The position numbers and the translations under genes were made by a program. From NCBI RefSeq assembly GCF_026341825.1, contig NZ_JAPENY010000003.1, positions 1,736,001-1,800,000 on the forward strand: DNA of 64,000 bases, written 5' to 3'. Below the pieces are notes generated by a model that was not told the origin of the DNA, searched no databases, and saw nothing but the letters and a program-made list of their open reading frames with translations. This DNA is from Streptomyces sp. NBC_00620 (GTDB taxonomy: Bacteria; Actinomycetota; Actinomycetes; Streptomycetales; Streptomycetaceae). Positions 42,987 through 51,545 of the stretch are shown piece after piece; the stretch's first letter is position 1, and the number at the start of each line of letters is the position of its first letter.

Positions 42987-43769
42987 TCACAGGTCTACCT
43001 CCGGGGTACGGGCGGACAGGCCGCCGTCGACGGGCAGTACGGCACCGGTGACGAACGAGGCGTCGTCCCCGGCGAGGAACGCGACGGCCCGGGCCACCTC
43101 GTGCGGCAGACCGGCCCGGCGCAGCGGATAGGGCCGGACCCGCGCGGCGAACTCTTCCGGGTCATCGGCCAGTTGGGCATTGCGCTCGACCATGACGAGC
43201 CCCGGCGCGACCGCGTTGACGCGGATGCCGTGCGGGCCCCATTCGTGCGCAGCGGTCCGGGTGAAAGCGACGAGCCCGGCCTTGGCGGCTGAGTACGCGC
43301 CGAACCCGGTAGCCGCGAACTGAGCATGTACGGAAGCGATGTTGACGATGGCACCCGGCCTCTCCTCGGCGATCAACCGGGCGGCGAAGGCCTTCGAGAG
43401 CCGGACGGCCGCGTGCAGGCTGACGTCGAAGGTGAGCCCCCAGCCGGACTCCGTACTGTCGAGGAGAGCCGAACGCTCTTCGGCAAAGGCGCAGTTGACG
43501 AGAATCCCGGGAGCGCCGTCGTGAGCACCGGGAGCGCCGTCAGGGTTCCCGGGAACACCACCGAGCACCCCGCAGGCGCCGTCGAGGATGCGCTCGGGCG
43601 CGTCGGAGTCGGCGAGGTCGACGACCACCGGCCTGATCCGCCCGGTGGCCGCCTCCCGTACGGACTCCAGGATGTCGACGGCGACGACCATGTGCCCGCG
43701 GTCGGCGAGTTCGGTGGCGATGGCGCGCCCGATTCCGCGAGCCGCACCAGTGACAACAGCGACAGTCAT
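42987..43769 (-). CDS. SDR-family oxidoreductase
   Basis: A 260-residue classical short-chain dehydrogenase. NAD(P) motif VTGAARGIGRA, then VDLAD, ILVNCAF in place of NNAG, catalytic Ser in NIASVHAQ and Tyr-x-x-x-Lys in YSAAKAGLVAF, and a C-terminal FVTGAVLPVDGG. Its ATG overlaps the permease stop by 4 nt, so it belongs to the ROK-controlled catabolic operon. It probably oxidises or reduces a sugar-derived alcohol or ketone; substrate unknown. A Gly/Ala/Pro-rich insert (GVLGGVPGNPDGAPGAHDGA) between strands 3 and 4 is unusual for the family. Confidence 0.88.
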   Translation of the reverse strand: MTVAVVTGAARGIGRAIATELADRGHMVVAVDILESVREAATGRIRPVVVDLADSDAPERILDGACGVLGGVPGNPDGAPGAHDGAPGILVNCAFAEERSALLDSTESGWGLTFDVSLHAAVRLSKAFAARLIAEERPGAIVNIASVHAQFAATGFGAYSAAKAGLVAFTRTAAHEWGPHGIRVNAVAPGLVMVERNAQLADDPEEFAARVRPYPLRRAGLPHEVARAVAFLAGDDASFVTGAVLPVDGGLSARTPEVDL

Positions 43770-44608
43770 CGTTTCAGCAACCCCTTGTTCAGCCCGTCGG
43801 CGAGGAGGTTGAAGCCGACGACAAGCCCCACGACGACGGTGATCGGACCGAGTGCGTAGGCCGGATTGTCGGCCAGGAAGGACACGCTGGTCCGCAGCAA
43901 CGCGCCGAGTGACGGGGTGGGCGGGGTGACTCCGATGCCCACGAAGCTCATCGCGCCCTCGACGAAGACGGCCGTGGACAGCGAGAGCGCCGCCTGCACG
44001 ACGAGCGGGTCGACGATGTTGGGCAGGATGTCGCCGAGCAGGATCCGGCCCCGTCGGGCGCCCAGGGCCACTGCGGCCAGGACGTATTCCCGGTCCTTCT
44101 CCACTCGTACCGCATCGCGGGTGATCCGCCCGAAGAGCGGGATGTTGACGCCCGTCACCGTCCAGAAGACGGCGGCCGTGCCCGCGCCCAGGATCGCGGC
44201 GAGCGTGACGCCGAGGATCAGGGCGGTGAAGGCCAGCATGACGTCGAAGGCCCGTTGCAGGACGACGTCGAGTGCCGGGTGCAGGGTGCACAGCAGGCCG
44301 AGGCCGATTCCGGCCACCGCGCCGAGCGGCACCGCGGTGAAGGCGACGAGCAGGTCGAGCCGGATGCCGTACAGCGTGCGGCTGAACAGATCTCGGCCGA
44401 ACTCGTCGGTGCCGAGGGGGTGTTCGGCGCTCGGCCCGGCCAGTGCGCCGGTGCCCTGGGTGAGCGGTGAATGCCCGGTCAGCAAGGGCGCGGCCGCCCC
44501 GAGCAGCACCAGGAGGACAACGAGGGCGAGACCCCAGCGGGCGGCGGGGGCGCGGAGCGCCCGGGAGCCGACGGCGCGCCGGACCCGTACCGCGACCAGG
44601 GTGGTCAT
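43766..44608 (-). CDS. ABC transporter permease, DppC/OppC type
   Basis: A 280-residue inner-membrane permease with about six helices. The N-terminal signature HPLGTDEFGRDLFSRTLYG and the coupling EAA loop (REYVLAAVALGARRGRILLGDILPNIV) are typical of DppC/OppC. It partners the DppB-type permease encoded upstream (4-nt overlap). It would import peptides, nickel chelates or, as often in this transporter class in actinomycetes, oligosaccharides. Confidence 0.92.
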   Translation of the reverse strand: MTTLVAVRVRRAVGSRALRAPAARWGLALVVLLVLLGAAAPLLTGHSPLTQGTGALAGPSAEHPLGTDEFGRDLFSRTLYGIRLDLLVAFTAVPLGAVAGIGLGLLCTLHPALDVVLQRAFDVMLAFTALILGVTLAAILGAGTAAVFWTVTGVNIPLFGRITRDAVRVEKDREYVLAAVALGARRGRILLGDILPNIVDPLVVQAALSLSTAVFVEGAMSFVGIGVTPPTPSLGALLRTSVSFLADNPAYALGPITVVVGLVVGFNLLADGLNKGLLKR

Positions 44609-45549
44609 ACCGATCCCCCGATCCGCGCCCGCGGATCCAGCCCCGCCTGCACCAGGTCAGTGAGTGTCTGCAGCACCACGAACACCGCGACGGCGAACAG
44701 CAGCAGATCCTGTACGAGGAGATAGTCGCGGCTGAGTACGGCCTGCAGGAGCAGCTGCCCCACCCCCGGCCAGGCGTACACCGCCTCGACGACGATCGCG
44801 CCGCCGAGGAGCTGACCGACCTGGATGCCCAGGACGGTGACGACGGGCGGCAGCGCACCCGGCAGTACGTGCCGGGCCAGCAGCCGCCCCTCCGTCACGC
44901 CCTTGGCCCGGCCCGTGCGGACGAAGTCCTCCTGCCGGGACCTGCGCAGCGAGGCCGCGAGGAAGCGGGCGAGGACCGCGCCGGTGGGCAGTGCCAGGCA
45001 GAGCGCGGGCAGCAGCAGGTACTGCACGCCGATGACCGGGTCGGCGAGCAGCGACTCGTGCCCGGAGGCCGGCAGCACCCTGAAGGTGACGGCGAGGACG
45101 AGGACGAGCAGCACACCGGTGACGTACGGCGGGACGGCGAGTGCGAGGTTCACGGCGCCGCTGAGCAGGCGTGCGCGGCGTGCCGTGCCTAGGACGATGC
45201 CCGCCGCGCCGCCGCCCGCGAGCGCCAACAGCAGGGCGGCCGCGGTGAGTTCGAGCGTGTTGCCGAGGCTGTGCCAGATCAGTTCGGTGATCGGCGCGCC
45301 GAGGATGAACGACGTGCCGAGGTCGCCGGTGAGGACACCGGTGAGCCAGGTCCAGTACTGGACGGGCAGCGCGGCGTCGAGGCCGAGCGAGGATCGCACC
45401 TCGGCGACCGTGGCCGCTGAGGCGTCCGGGCCCGCGAGGACGACGGCCGGATCCCCCGGCGCGAGCCGCAGGACACCGAAGACGAGCACGGACGCCACCA
45501 GCAGCACGAGCAGGGCGGACGGCACGCGCCGCAGTGCGTAGCGGAGCAT
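44605..45549 (-). CDS. ABC transporter permease, DppB/OppB type
   Basis: A 314-residue permease that begins MLRYALRRVPSALLVLLVASVLVF and carries GLDAALPVQYWTWLTGVLTGDLGTSF and the EAA loop (EDFVRTGRAKGVTEGRLLARHVLPGALPPVV). It pairs with the DppC-type protein. The binding protein gene ends 7 nt upstream. No ATP-binding subunit genes (DppD/DppF) are in the operon. Confidence 0.92.
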   Translation of the reverse strand: MLRYALRRVPSALLVLLVASVLVFGVLRLAPGDPAVVLAGPDASAATVAEVRSSLGLDAALPVQYWTWLTGVLTGDLGTSFILGAPITELIWHSLGNTLELTAAALLLALAGGGAAGIVLGTARRARLLSGAVNLALAVPPYVTGVLLVLVLAVTFRVLPASGHESLLADPVIGVQYLLLPALCLALPTGAVLARFLAASLRRSRQEDFVRTGRAKGVTEGRLLARHVLPGALPPVVTVLGIQVGQLLGGAIVVEAVYAWPGVGQLLLQAVLSRDYLLVQDLLLFAVAVFVVLQTLTDLVQAGLDPRARIGGSV

Positions 45550-45556
45550 GGCGGGG

Positions 45557-47146
45557 TCAGCCGATCGAGGTCTGGTCGAGGTCGAGGTAGTCGTACATCG
45601 TCCAGTTCAGTCCCTGAACCTTCTTGCTGCGCGTGTACGTGTGGGAGCTCGCGACGAGGTCGGATACGAACTGCTCTTCCAGCAGCAGGTCGTTGAGCGC
45701 GTCGGCGGCCTGCTTCGCCTCGGCTTCCTCGGTCGCCTTCCACAGCTGGTCGGCGAGGGTCCGGTACGCGTCGCTGTCGAAGTTCGAGGCGTTCTTGTCC
45801 GCGTTGAAGGGGAAGGCGCCCTTGACGAGGGTCGCCGGGTGCAGCTGGCCGAAGCCGTGGCCGTTGATGAACAGGCCGGGGAGTTCGCCCGCCTGAAGCT
45901 GAGCAAGGAAGTCGGCGGCCTGGAGCGGCTCGGCCTTCGCGTCCAGGCCCAACTCGGTGAGGTCGTACTGCACTATCTCGGCGATCTTCGCGTTGGTGGC
46001 GAGCCCGGCGTTGTAGACGACCTTGACGCTCTCGCCCTGCGCGCCCGCCGCCTCGATGAGTGCCTTGGCCTTCTTCAGGTCGCGGCTGTAGTGGGCGGCC
46101 TTCGTCCTGTCGTACGCCGGTGAACTCGTCGCCCAGGGAAGGGAGGTGACGGTTCCGATGGAGCCGAGGACCTGGCTGAGGATGCGCTCGCGGTCGACGG
46201 CCCAGGCGACGGCCTGGCGTACGCGTTTGTCGTCGAGGGGCTTCACCTTGACGTTGGAGGCGACGTAGAAGCCGGAGTCGTGGGCGTCGGAGACGGTCAC
46301 CTCGAAGCGGGTGTCGTTCTTGACCGAGGCCGCGTCCAGCGGGGCGACGTCGACGAGGAGGTGGGTGCCGCCGGAGCGGAGCCCGGAGACCATCGAGGCG
46401 GACTGGCTGACGACCGAGACCTCGATGGCGTCGAGCAGCGGGGCGCCCTTCTTCCAGTACGCGTCGTTCCGCTTCAGCTCGAAGCCGGTACCCGGTGTGT
46501 AGTCGGCGACCTTGAACGGGCCGGTGCCGATGATCTTCGTGCCCTTGAGCAGCTCGTCGATGGACTCCTTGTCGACGATGAGGAGGATCTCGAAGAGGTC
46601 GAAGAGGTTGCTGACCGGGTGCGCGAGGTGCAGCGTGATCGTGTGCGCGTCGGTCTCGTCGATCTTCTCGATGGCGAGGGCGACGTGCTTGAGCTGGGAC
46701 GCGGTGGTGTCCTTCTTCAGGTTCTCGATGGCGAAGGCGACATCGGCGGAGGTGAAGGCGCGGCCGCTGTGGAAGGTGACGCCCTCGCGCAGCTTCAGCG
46801 TGATGGACCTGCCGTCCTTCGCCTCGGTCCACGACTCGGCGAGCGACGGCTTCGGCTCGAGCGTCTTGTGGTCGTACTCGGTCAGCGTGTTGAAGACCGT
46901 GCGCGCGACGGTGAAGTTCGGGTTGTTCTGGCCGAAGAGGGTGGCGGGCGCGATGTCGGCGGTCTGCGCGATCTTCAGCGTGCCGCCCTTGGCGGCGGCC
47001 GTCCCTGACGTCGTGGCGCCCTCGTCGGCGGCGCTGCGGCAGGCGGGGACGGCGAGCAGTGCGCCGCCGGCACCGATGGCGGCGAGCAGTCGGCGCCGGG
47101 ACATGGCGAGTCTTTCGGGTGTGCGGAGGTTGCTGGACGAGGGCAT
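45557..47146 (-). CDS. Extracellular solute-binding lipoprotein, family 5 (Dpp/Opp type)
   Basis: A 529-residue binding protein. The signal peptide has a twin-arginine start and lipobox (MSRRRLLAAIGAGGALLAVPAC), so it should be anchored outside the membrane. Mature features: GTLKIAQTADIAPATLF, LAESWTEAKDGRSITLKLREGVTFH, PLDDKRVRQAVAWAVDRE. ATG 47146 is favoured by GGAG about 8 nt upstream. It delivers substrate to the two permeases. The company of an enolase-superfamily enzyme, SDR and beta-helix protein suggests a sugar-acid or oligosaccharide ligand rather than a peptide, by inference. Confidence 0.9.
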   Translation of the reverse strand: MPSSSNLRTPERLAMSRRRLLAAIGAGGALLAVPACRSAADEGATTSGTAAAKGGTLKIAQTADIAPATLFGQNNPNFTVARTVFNTLTEYDHKTLEPKPSLAESWTEAKDGRSITLKLREGVTFHSGRAFTSADVAFAIENLKKDTTASQLKHVALAIEKIDETDAHTITLHLAHPVSNLFDLFEILLIVDKESIDELLKGTKIIGTGPFKVADYTPGTGFELKRNDAYWKKGAPLLDAIEVSVVSQSASMVSGLRSGGTHLLVDVAPLDAASVKNDTRFEVTVSDAHDSGFYVASNVKVKPLDDKRVRQAVAWAVDRERILSQVLGSIGTVTSLPWATSSPAYDRTKAAHYSRDLKKAKALIEAAGAQGESVKVVYNAGLATNAKIAEIVQYDLTELGLDAKAEPLQAADFLAQLQAGELPGLFINGHGFGQLHPATLVKGAFPFNADKNASNFDSDAYRTLADQLWKATEEAEAKQAADALNDLLLEEQFVSDLVASSHTYTRSKKVQGLNWTMYDYLDLDQTSIG

Positions 47147-47232
47147 GACGGAACTCCGGTCGGCAGAAGGGGAGATGAAGAGCAAGGGAGATGAGAGGGC
47201 AGGCGAGAGCTGCGAAAGCGCGTGGTGAGGTG

Positions 47233-48312
47233 TCAGCTACAACAGGAGGGGCGCGGTTCGAGGCGCCCGCTCCAGACCCGGGTGACCGCCGGGTGATCGG
47301 TGTCGAGTTCGAGGCCGATTCCGGGGGCGTCCGGCAGGGTGAGCCGGCCGTCGCGGACCCGCTCGGCGCCGTGCACGACGTCGGAACGCCAGGCGACCTC
47401 GCCGTACGCGAACTCCAGGCGCTCGGCGACCGCCGCGTCGGTGGGCGCGAGCTGCGCCGCGTGCAGGGTGGCGACGGGTCCCGAGGGGTTGTGGAAGGAG
47501 ATGCGGGCCGTGCCCCGGGTCCGGCGGGTGAGTTCGAGCGCGGCGCGCGGGCCGCCCGCGTGCTTCACGTCGGGCAGCAGTACGTCGAGGAGTCCGCGTA
47601 CGGCTTCGATGTCGTCGGCCCGGTGCGCGAACTCGCCTCCGGCCAGCGGGAGTCGGGTGCGGGCGCGCAGTTCGGCCAGTTCGGCGGGGCGGGCGATGCC
47701 GACGCCGTCCTCCAGCCAGTACAGGGCCAGCTCCTCGAACGGGCCGAGCAGCGGGGTGAGTTCGTCGAGGGTGAGGCGCTCGTGCGCGTCCACCATGACG
47801 TCGACGCCGGAGCCGACCGCCTCGCGTACGGCGCGGACGCGCTCCAGGCCGATCTCGGCGAGGGTACGGCGCCCGTCGGTGTCCGGGGTGTCGAACGGGG
47901 CGAGTTTGACGGCCGTGAAGCCTTCGCGTACGGCGGCTTCGGCGGTCGCGGCGATGTCGCGCGGGGTGCGGCCGCCCGGGGCGCGGTTGATGTTGGCGTA
48001 CAACTCGACGGTTTTCGAAGCTTCCTGACCGATGATCAACTTTCGCAGGGGTACGCCCGCGCGGCGGGCGACGCGGTCGAGGCGTGCCTGCTCCACGGCA
48101 CCGCGTACGGTGATCGCGGCGAAGCCGCAGGAATCGCAGGCGCCGTCGAACCGGTCCAGTTCCCGTATCACGGTCTCCAACGACCCGGCGTCCGAGCACT
48201 CCCCGTATCCGTGATCGCCGTCCGGCCCGCAGACTCGCAGCACCAGCCACTCCGTCCGCGCGCTCACGGTGATCCGGAACAGCTCCCAGCTCTCCTGCCG
48301 CAAGGGGTTCAT
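47233..48312 (-). CDS. Enolase-superfamily enzyme, mandelate racemase/sugar-acid dehydratase type
   Basis: A 359-residue protein with the enolase-superfamily capping domain and TIM barrel. Metal ligands are in VDVMVDAHERL (Asp), LYWLEDGV (Glu) and LPLAGGEFAH (Glu). A catalytic His lies in SFHNPSGPVATLHAA, a pattern of the mandelate racemase subgroup that includes sugar-acid dehydratases. FTAVKLAPFD holds the base Lys region. It probably dehydrates an aldonate or uronate-derived acid. The ATG overlaps the ROK stop (ATGA). Confidence 0.85.
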   Translation of the reverse strand: MNPLRQESWELFRITVSARTEWLVLRVCGPDGDHGYGECSDAGSLETVIRELDRFDGACDSCGFAAITVRGAVEQARLDRVARRAGVPLRKLIIGQEASKTVELYANINRAPGGRTPRDIAATAEAAVREGFTAVKLAPFDTPDTDGRRTLAEIGLERVRAVREAVGSGVDVMVDAHERLTLDELTPLLGPFEELALYWLEDGVGIARPAELAELRARTRLPLAGGEFAHRADDIEAVRGLLDVLLPDVKHAGGPRAALELTRRTRGTARISFHNPSGPVATLHAAQLAPTDAAVAERLEFAYGEVAWRSDVVHGAERVRDGRLTLPDAPGIGLELDTDHPAVTRVWSGRLEPRPSCCS

Positions 48313-49553
48313 GACGCGACGCCCTGAGCTGCCGGGCTTTCCCGGCCTTCGGGGCCGAGGAGTGCGATCGGGTCCTGATAGACCCCTTCCAGCAGCGGCA
48401 TCGCCGAGGCGACGACCAGCGTGCCGGAGCCGAAGGTGCTGGTCACGACGCGTTCGGTGGCGCTCCAGCCGCGGTGCACACGGTCGGTGATCTCCTGGCG
48501 CAGGTCGGCCAGGTATTCGTCGGCGGCGACGATGCCGCCCGCGAGGACGACCCGGCTCGGGTTGAGCAGGTCGACGACGGTCGCGACCGCACGGCCGGCG
48601 TGGCGGGCGCGGGTGCGCAGCAGTTCCTGGGCGCGGAGGTCGCCGGAGCCGGTGCCGGCCGGGCGTGCGGCGGCGATGAGCCGTTCCAGCGGGAGGTGTT
48701 CGTCGGCGGCGGACAGGATGCCCGCGGTGCGGGCCCGCTCCACCAGGGCCGCGTCGCTGGCGACTGCCGAGAGGCAGGCGGCTCCGCAGCAGGGGCACGG
48801 GGTGCCCGGTTCGCCGCTCACCGGCAGGTGTTCGATGCCGCCCGCCGCGGCTCCCGGCCCACGGTGCACGGAACGGTCGACGACCACGGCGGCGCCCAGA
48901 ATGTTGCCGAAGAAGACGTACACGAAGTCGTCCACCTCGCGCCCGGCGCCGAACCACAACTCGGCGCGCGCGGAGGCCCGTACGTTCTGGTCGAGGAGGA
49001 CGGGCCCGGGCAGCCGCCCGTCAAGCAGTTCAAGGAGCCGTACGTCGCTCCACCCCAGGGCGCTGTGCTCGACGACCGTGCCCGTGTCACCGTCCACCCA
49101 GCCGCCGAGGCTGATGCCGGTCCCGAGGATCCGCCGCCCGCCGAGCCGGTCGGCCAGGAACTCCCGGGCGCCGTCGACGGCCTGCTCCGCGATGCGGCGC
49201 GGGTCGAGCCCGCCGTCGGCGGGGGCGTCGTGGTCGAGGACCCGTTGGGCGGCGACGGTCCCGTCGAGGGCGACGAGCCCGAGGGTCGTCCGCAGCAGCC
49301 CGATGTGCACGCCCAGCGCGGCGGGGCCACGCGGGTCGACGCCGACCGGCACACGGGGCCGCCCCTGCGCCGCCTCCAGCGGGGCCTCCTCACGCAGTAC
49401 CCCCGCCTCGACGAGTACAGCGGTGAGCTTGGTGACGCTGGGCGCCGACAGACCCGTACTGCGTGCGATGTCGGCGCGGGAGAGCGGGCCCCCGGCGAGG
49501 ACGGCACGCAGAACCGCCGAAGCGTTGCCTCGACGCATGCCCTCGGCTCTCAT
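48309..49553 (-). CDS. ROK-family transcriptional repressor with an operator-like palindrome upstream
   Basis: A 414-residue ROK regulator: N-terminal winged HTH (LSRADIARSTGLSAPSVTKL), then an actin-like sugar-binding domain (ILGTGISLGGWVDGDTG). The zinc-binding motif is atypical: CPCCGAACLSAVAS replaces the usual C-x-C-G-x-x-G-C-x-E, so the Glu is missing. ATG 49553 is preferred, with GAGGGG upstream; an in-frame GTG at 49565 is possible. It heads a leftward operon (ROK, enolase-type, binding protein, two permeases, SDR, beta-helix) and probably represses it until a sugar ligand binds. Confidence 0.9.
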   Translation of the reverse strand: MRAEGMRRGNASAVLRAVLAGGPLSRADIARSTGLSAPSVTKLTAVLVEAGVLREEAPLEAAQGRPRVPVGVDPRGPAALGVHIGLLRTTLGLVALDGTVAAQRVLDHDAPADGGLDPRRIAEQAVDGAREFLADRLGGRRILGTGISLGGWVDGDTGTVVEHSALGWSDVRLLELLDGRLPGPVLLDQNVRASARAELWFGAGREVDDFVYVFFGNILGAAVVVDRSVHRGPGAAAGGIEHLPVSGEPGTPCPCCGAACLSAVASDAALVERARTAGILSAADEHLPLERLIAAARPAGTGSGDLRAQELLRTRARHAGRAVATVVDLLNPSRVVLAGGIVAADEYLADLRQEITDRVHRGWSATERVVTSTFGSGTLVVASAMPLLEGVYQDPIALLGPEGRESPAAQGVAS

Positions 49554-49574
49554 GGTTCCCCTCACTCCCCACCG

Positions 49575-49597
49575 GACTTAATTTCAGAAATTAAGTC
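49575..49597. promoter_or_regulatory. Perfect 11+1+11 bp palindrome, likely ROK operator
   Basis: GACTTAATTTC (49575-49585), a single A, then GAAATTAAGTC (49587-49597) is a perfect AT-rich palindrome in GC-rich surroundings, 22 nt upstream of the ROK ATG. TTAATTTC/GAAATTAA resembles the binding sites of NagC/Mlc/XylR-type ROK proteins. It would allow autoregulation of the whole operon. Confidence 0.8.
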
Positions 49598-49706
49598 AAG
49601 CGGGACGGGGTGCGCAACGCCTCGGCCGGAAGATCTCGCCCAGTGGACAGAGCAACGGGCGGCAGGGCGACCGGAGCAATCGGGCGAATCTGACGAGGCG
49701 CCCGGG

Positions 49707-51200
49707 TCAGCTCCCGGTCGCGCAGCTTGCGTCGTTCAGCGTGAAGTCGTCCGGGACCGAGTTGGTGCCCTGCCAGGAGCCGAGGAAGCCGACGGTGAAG
49801 GTGCCGCCTGCGGCGACGGTCTTGTTGTAGTCGGCGGCGGTGGCGGTGACTCGGGTGGCCTCCTGGGCGAAGGTGCCGTCCCACATCTGGGTGACCCGCT
49901 GGCCGTCCTGGAAGGTCCAGGAGACGCGCCAGGTGCCGAGGGCCTTGGTGGTGGTGACGGTGACGGTGGCCTGGAAGCCGTCCGGCCACTGGTTGATGAT
50001 CTCGTACTTGATCTGGCAGGACGGCGACGCGGTCTTCGTGGGTTCCGCCGCCTTGTGTGTCACGTCGGCGGAGGACGAGGAATTGCCCTGGGGTTCGGTA
50101 TCGGGGTTCGGGGTCGTCGCCCCCGTGCGGGGGTCCGATTCCGAGGGATCGGGCGACGCCGACGAGCCCGAGGGACGGGCGGTGGCCGCCGGGAGCACGG
50201 TGCCCGGCTCCGCCACGGGCAGGCGGTTCACCGACTCTCCGCCCGCCGAGGTGTCGGTCCCCGTGGTGTCGTCGGAGGGCATCAGCGTGACCCCGAGTGC
50301 CAGCGCGGAGACGAGGACGGCCGTGACCAGGAGCCCGGTCCGGCCGATCCGGGGCGCCGTCATCTTGCCCACGGCGAGGCCGGTGTCCACGGCCGCGTCC
50401 CTGCGTCCGCCAAGGAGACCGGCGTCCGCCGCCCGGCGGCGCCGCTCCAGATACGCGAGGCCGCCCCAGCCGATCACGCCGCCCGCGAGCGCCGAGGGCA
50501 GCCCGCCGCCGTGCAGCCGCAGACAGGCCGCCGCCTCCGCGCAGTCCACGCAGCGGGCGAGATGCCGCGAGAGGTCCTCGGGTGTCTCGGCGCCCGGCGA
50601 GCGGGTCACCGCGTCCAGGAGCCGGGCGTAGCTGCGGCAGTTGGCGTCCATCGGGGTGTCGAGGTGGTTGCGATGGCACCGGTCCCTGAACAGCGCCCGG
50701 ACCTGGGCGAGTTCCTCTGCCGCGGCCGCCGGGTCGAGGCCGAGTCTTCGGGCCACCGCGGGCAGCGGCAGTGCCTCGACCTCGGCCAGCCACAGCAGCG
50801 CCGCGTCCGGTTCCTGCATGTCACGGAGGCCGCGCAGCGCCAGCGGGCGGTGCAGCGGCGGCCCGGTATAGCGGGCCGCCTTCCCGGAGTTGAGCCACAG
50901 CCTGAGGTCGGGGTCGAGCCGGTGGCCCTGCCCGTGTTCCTCCCAGGCGGCGGCGGTGGTGCGAACCGAGGTCAGCAGCAAGGGAATTCGGGGCAGCCGG
51001 GGCGTCCTGCGGCCGGTACCCTTCGTTCCTGAACCGAGGGCGCGCGCCTCACGGATGCCGTGGGTGAACGCCTCGGTCGCCAGCTGCGTGGCCGCGGCGG
51101 AACCGGACGTGCACAGGTCGGCGTACGACAGGACCACGTCCCAGCACTCCGAGAACAGCGCGGCCTCGGCAGCGTCCTGGGGGGTCGGCAGGTCAGGCAT
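49707..51200 (-). CDS. Sigma-like / zf-HC2 / transmembrane / CBM2 fusion protein
   Basis: A 497-residue single-pass membrane protein. Residues ~12-175 resemble a degenerate sigma-70 (ECF-like) region 2 plus region 4 (LLWLAEVEALPLPAVARRLG). Residues ~185-230 carry an anti-sigma zinc finger pattern (HLARCVDC). A transmembrane helix lies at ~288-307 (GLLVTAVLVSALALGVTLM). A Ser/Thr/Pro linker (~308-393) leads to an extracytoplasmic cellulose-binding CBM2 (~395-493, flanking Cys395 and Cys493, with Trp residues in INQWPDG, GTWRVSW and GSWQG). This resembles the RsgI logic of clostridia, in which an external CBM senses polysaccharide and an internal domain controls a sigma factor. ATG 51200 is chosen for AGGAG 7 nt upstream. 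Confidence 0.85.
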   Translation of the reverse strand: MPDLPTPQDAAEAALFSECWDVVLSYADLCTSGSAAATQLATEAFTHGIREARALGSGTKGTGRRTPRLPRIPLLLTSVRTTAAAWEEHGQGHRLDPDLRLWLNSGKAARYTGPPLHRPLALRGLRDMQEPDAALLWLAEVEALPLPAVARRLGLDPAAAAEELAQVRALFRDRCHRNHLDTPMDANCRSYARLLDAVTRSPGAETPEDLSRHLARCVDCAEAAACLRLHGGGLPSALAGGVIGWGGLAYLERRRRAADAGLLGGRRDAAVDTGLAVGKMTAPRIGRTGLLVTAVLVSALALGVTLMPSDDTTGTDTSAGGESVNRLPVAEPGTVLPAATARPSGSSASPDPSESDPRTGATTPNPDTEPQGNSSSSADVTHKAAEPTKTASPSCQIKYEIINQWPDGFQATVTVTTTKALGTWRVSWTFQDGQRVTQMWDGTFAQEATRVTATAADYNKTVAAGGTFTVGFLGSWQGTNSVPDDFTLNDASCATGS

Positions 51201-51545
51201 GGGGGGCTCCTGCATCAACTGCGTCCATGTGCCAAGTCATGCAATGCCAACTCACGTGTCCTACAAAGGAGTTGGGGTCCGTCTCAACGACGGGGCCCGA
51301 GCCTTTCACGGTTTCCACACAACTGACAAGCCGCGTATTCAAATGAAGCGGTAAGCGGTTGCGCGGCCAGGGTTCCGGCCTTGCGAGCGCCTTGCGGGCA
51401 TCCACAGTCTTATACGGAATTGAGGCGCGGAAGTATCAGCGTGACGGCTGGTTCGTGACATGACCGGGCGCAAGCCGCCGGACCGCGGCCGGGGTACGTC
51501 CCGGCCGCGGTCCGGCGGCGAGTTGATGACTAGGTGCTTACCCGA
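51201..51545. other. Intergenic region with promoter and strong terminator
   Basis: Apart from the terminator at 51474-51519 I see no gene. The hexamer TGCCAA occurs twice (51230-51235 and 51245-51250) 30-50 nt upstream of the CBM2-fusion start and may be part of its promoter. A 36-codon plus-strand frame (51244-51354) lacks a ribosome site. Confidence 0.4.
51474..51519. terminator. Strong 20-bp stem terminator
   Basis: A perfect 20-bp inverted repeat (51474-51493 with 51500-51519) around the 6-nt loop GTACGT, 26 nt past the stop of the leftward radical SAM gene. Its stability fits Rho-independent termination in high-GC bacteria without a T-run. Confidence 0.85.

Noticed and set aside
51244..51354. 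A 36-codon plus-strand ORF (MPTHVSYKGVGVRLND...) in the gap before the CBM2-fusion gene
   Set aside because: No ribosome site, and it overlaps the probable promoter of the leftward gene; judged a chance frame.
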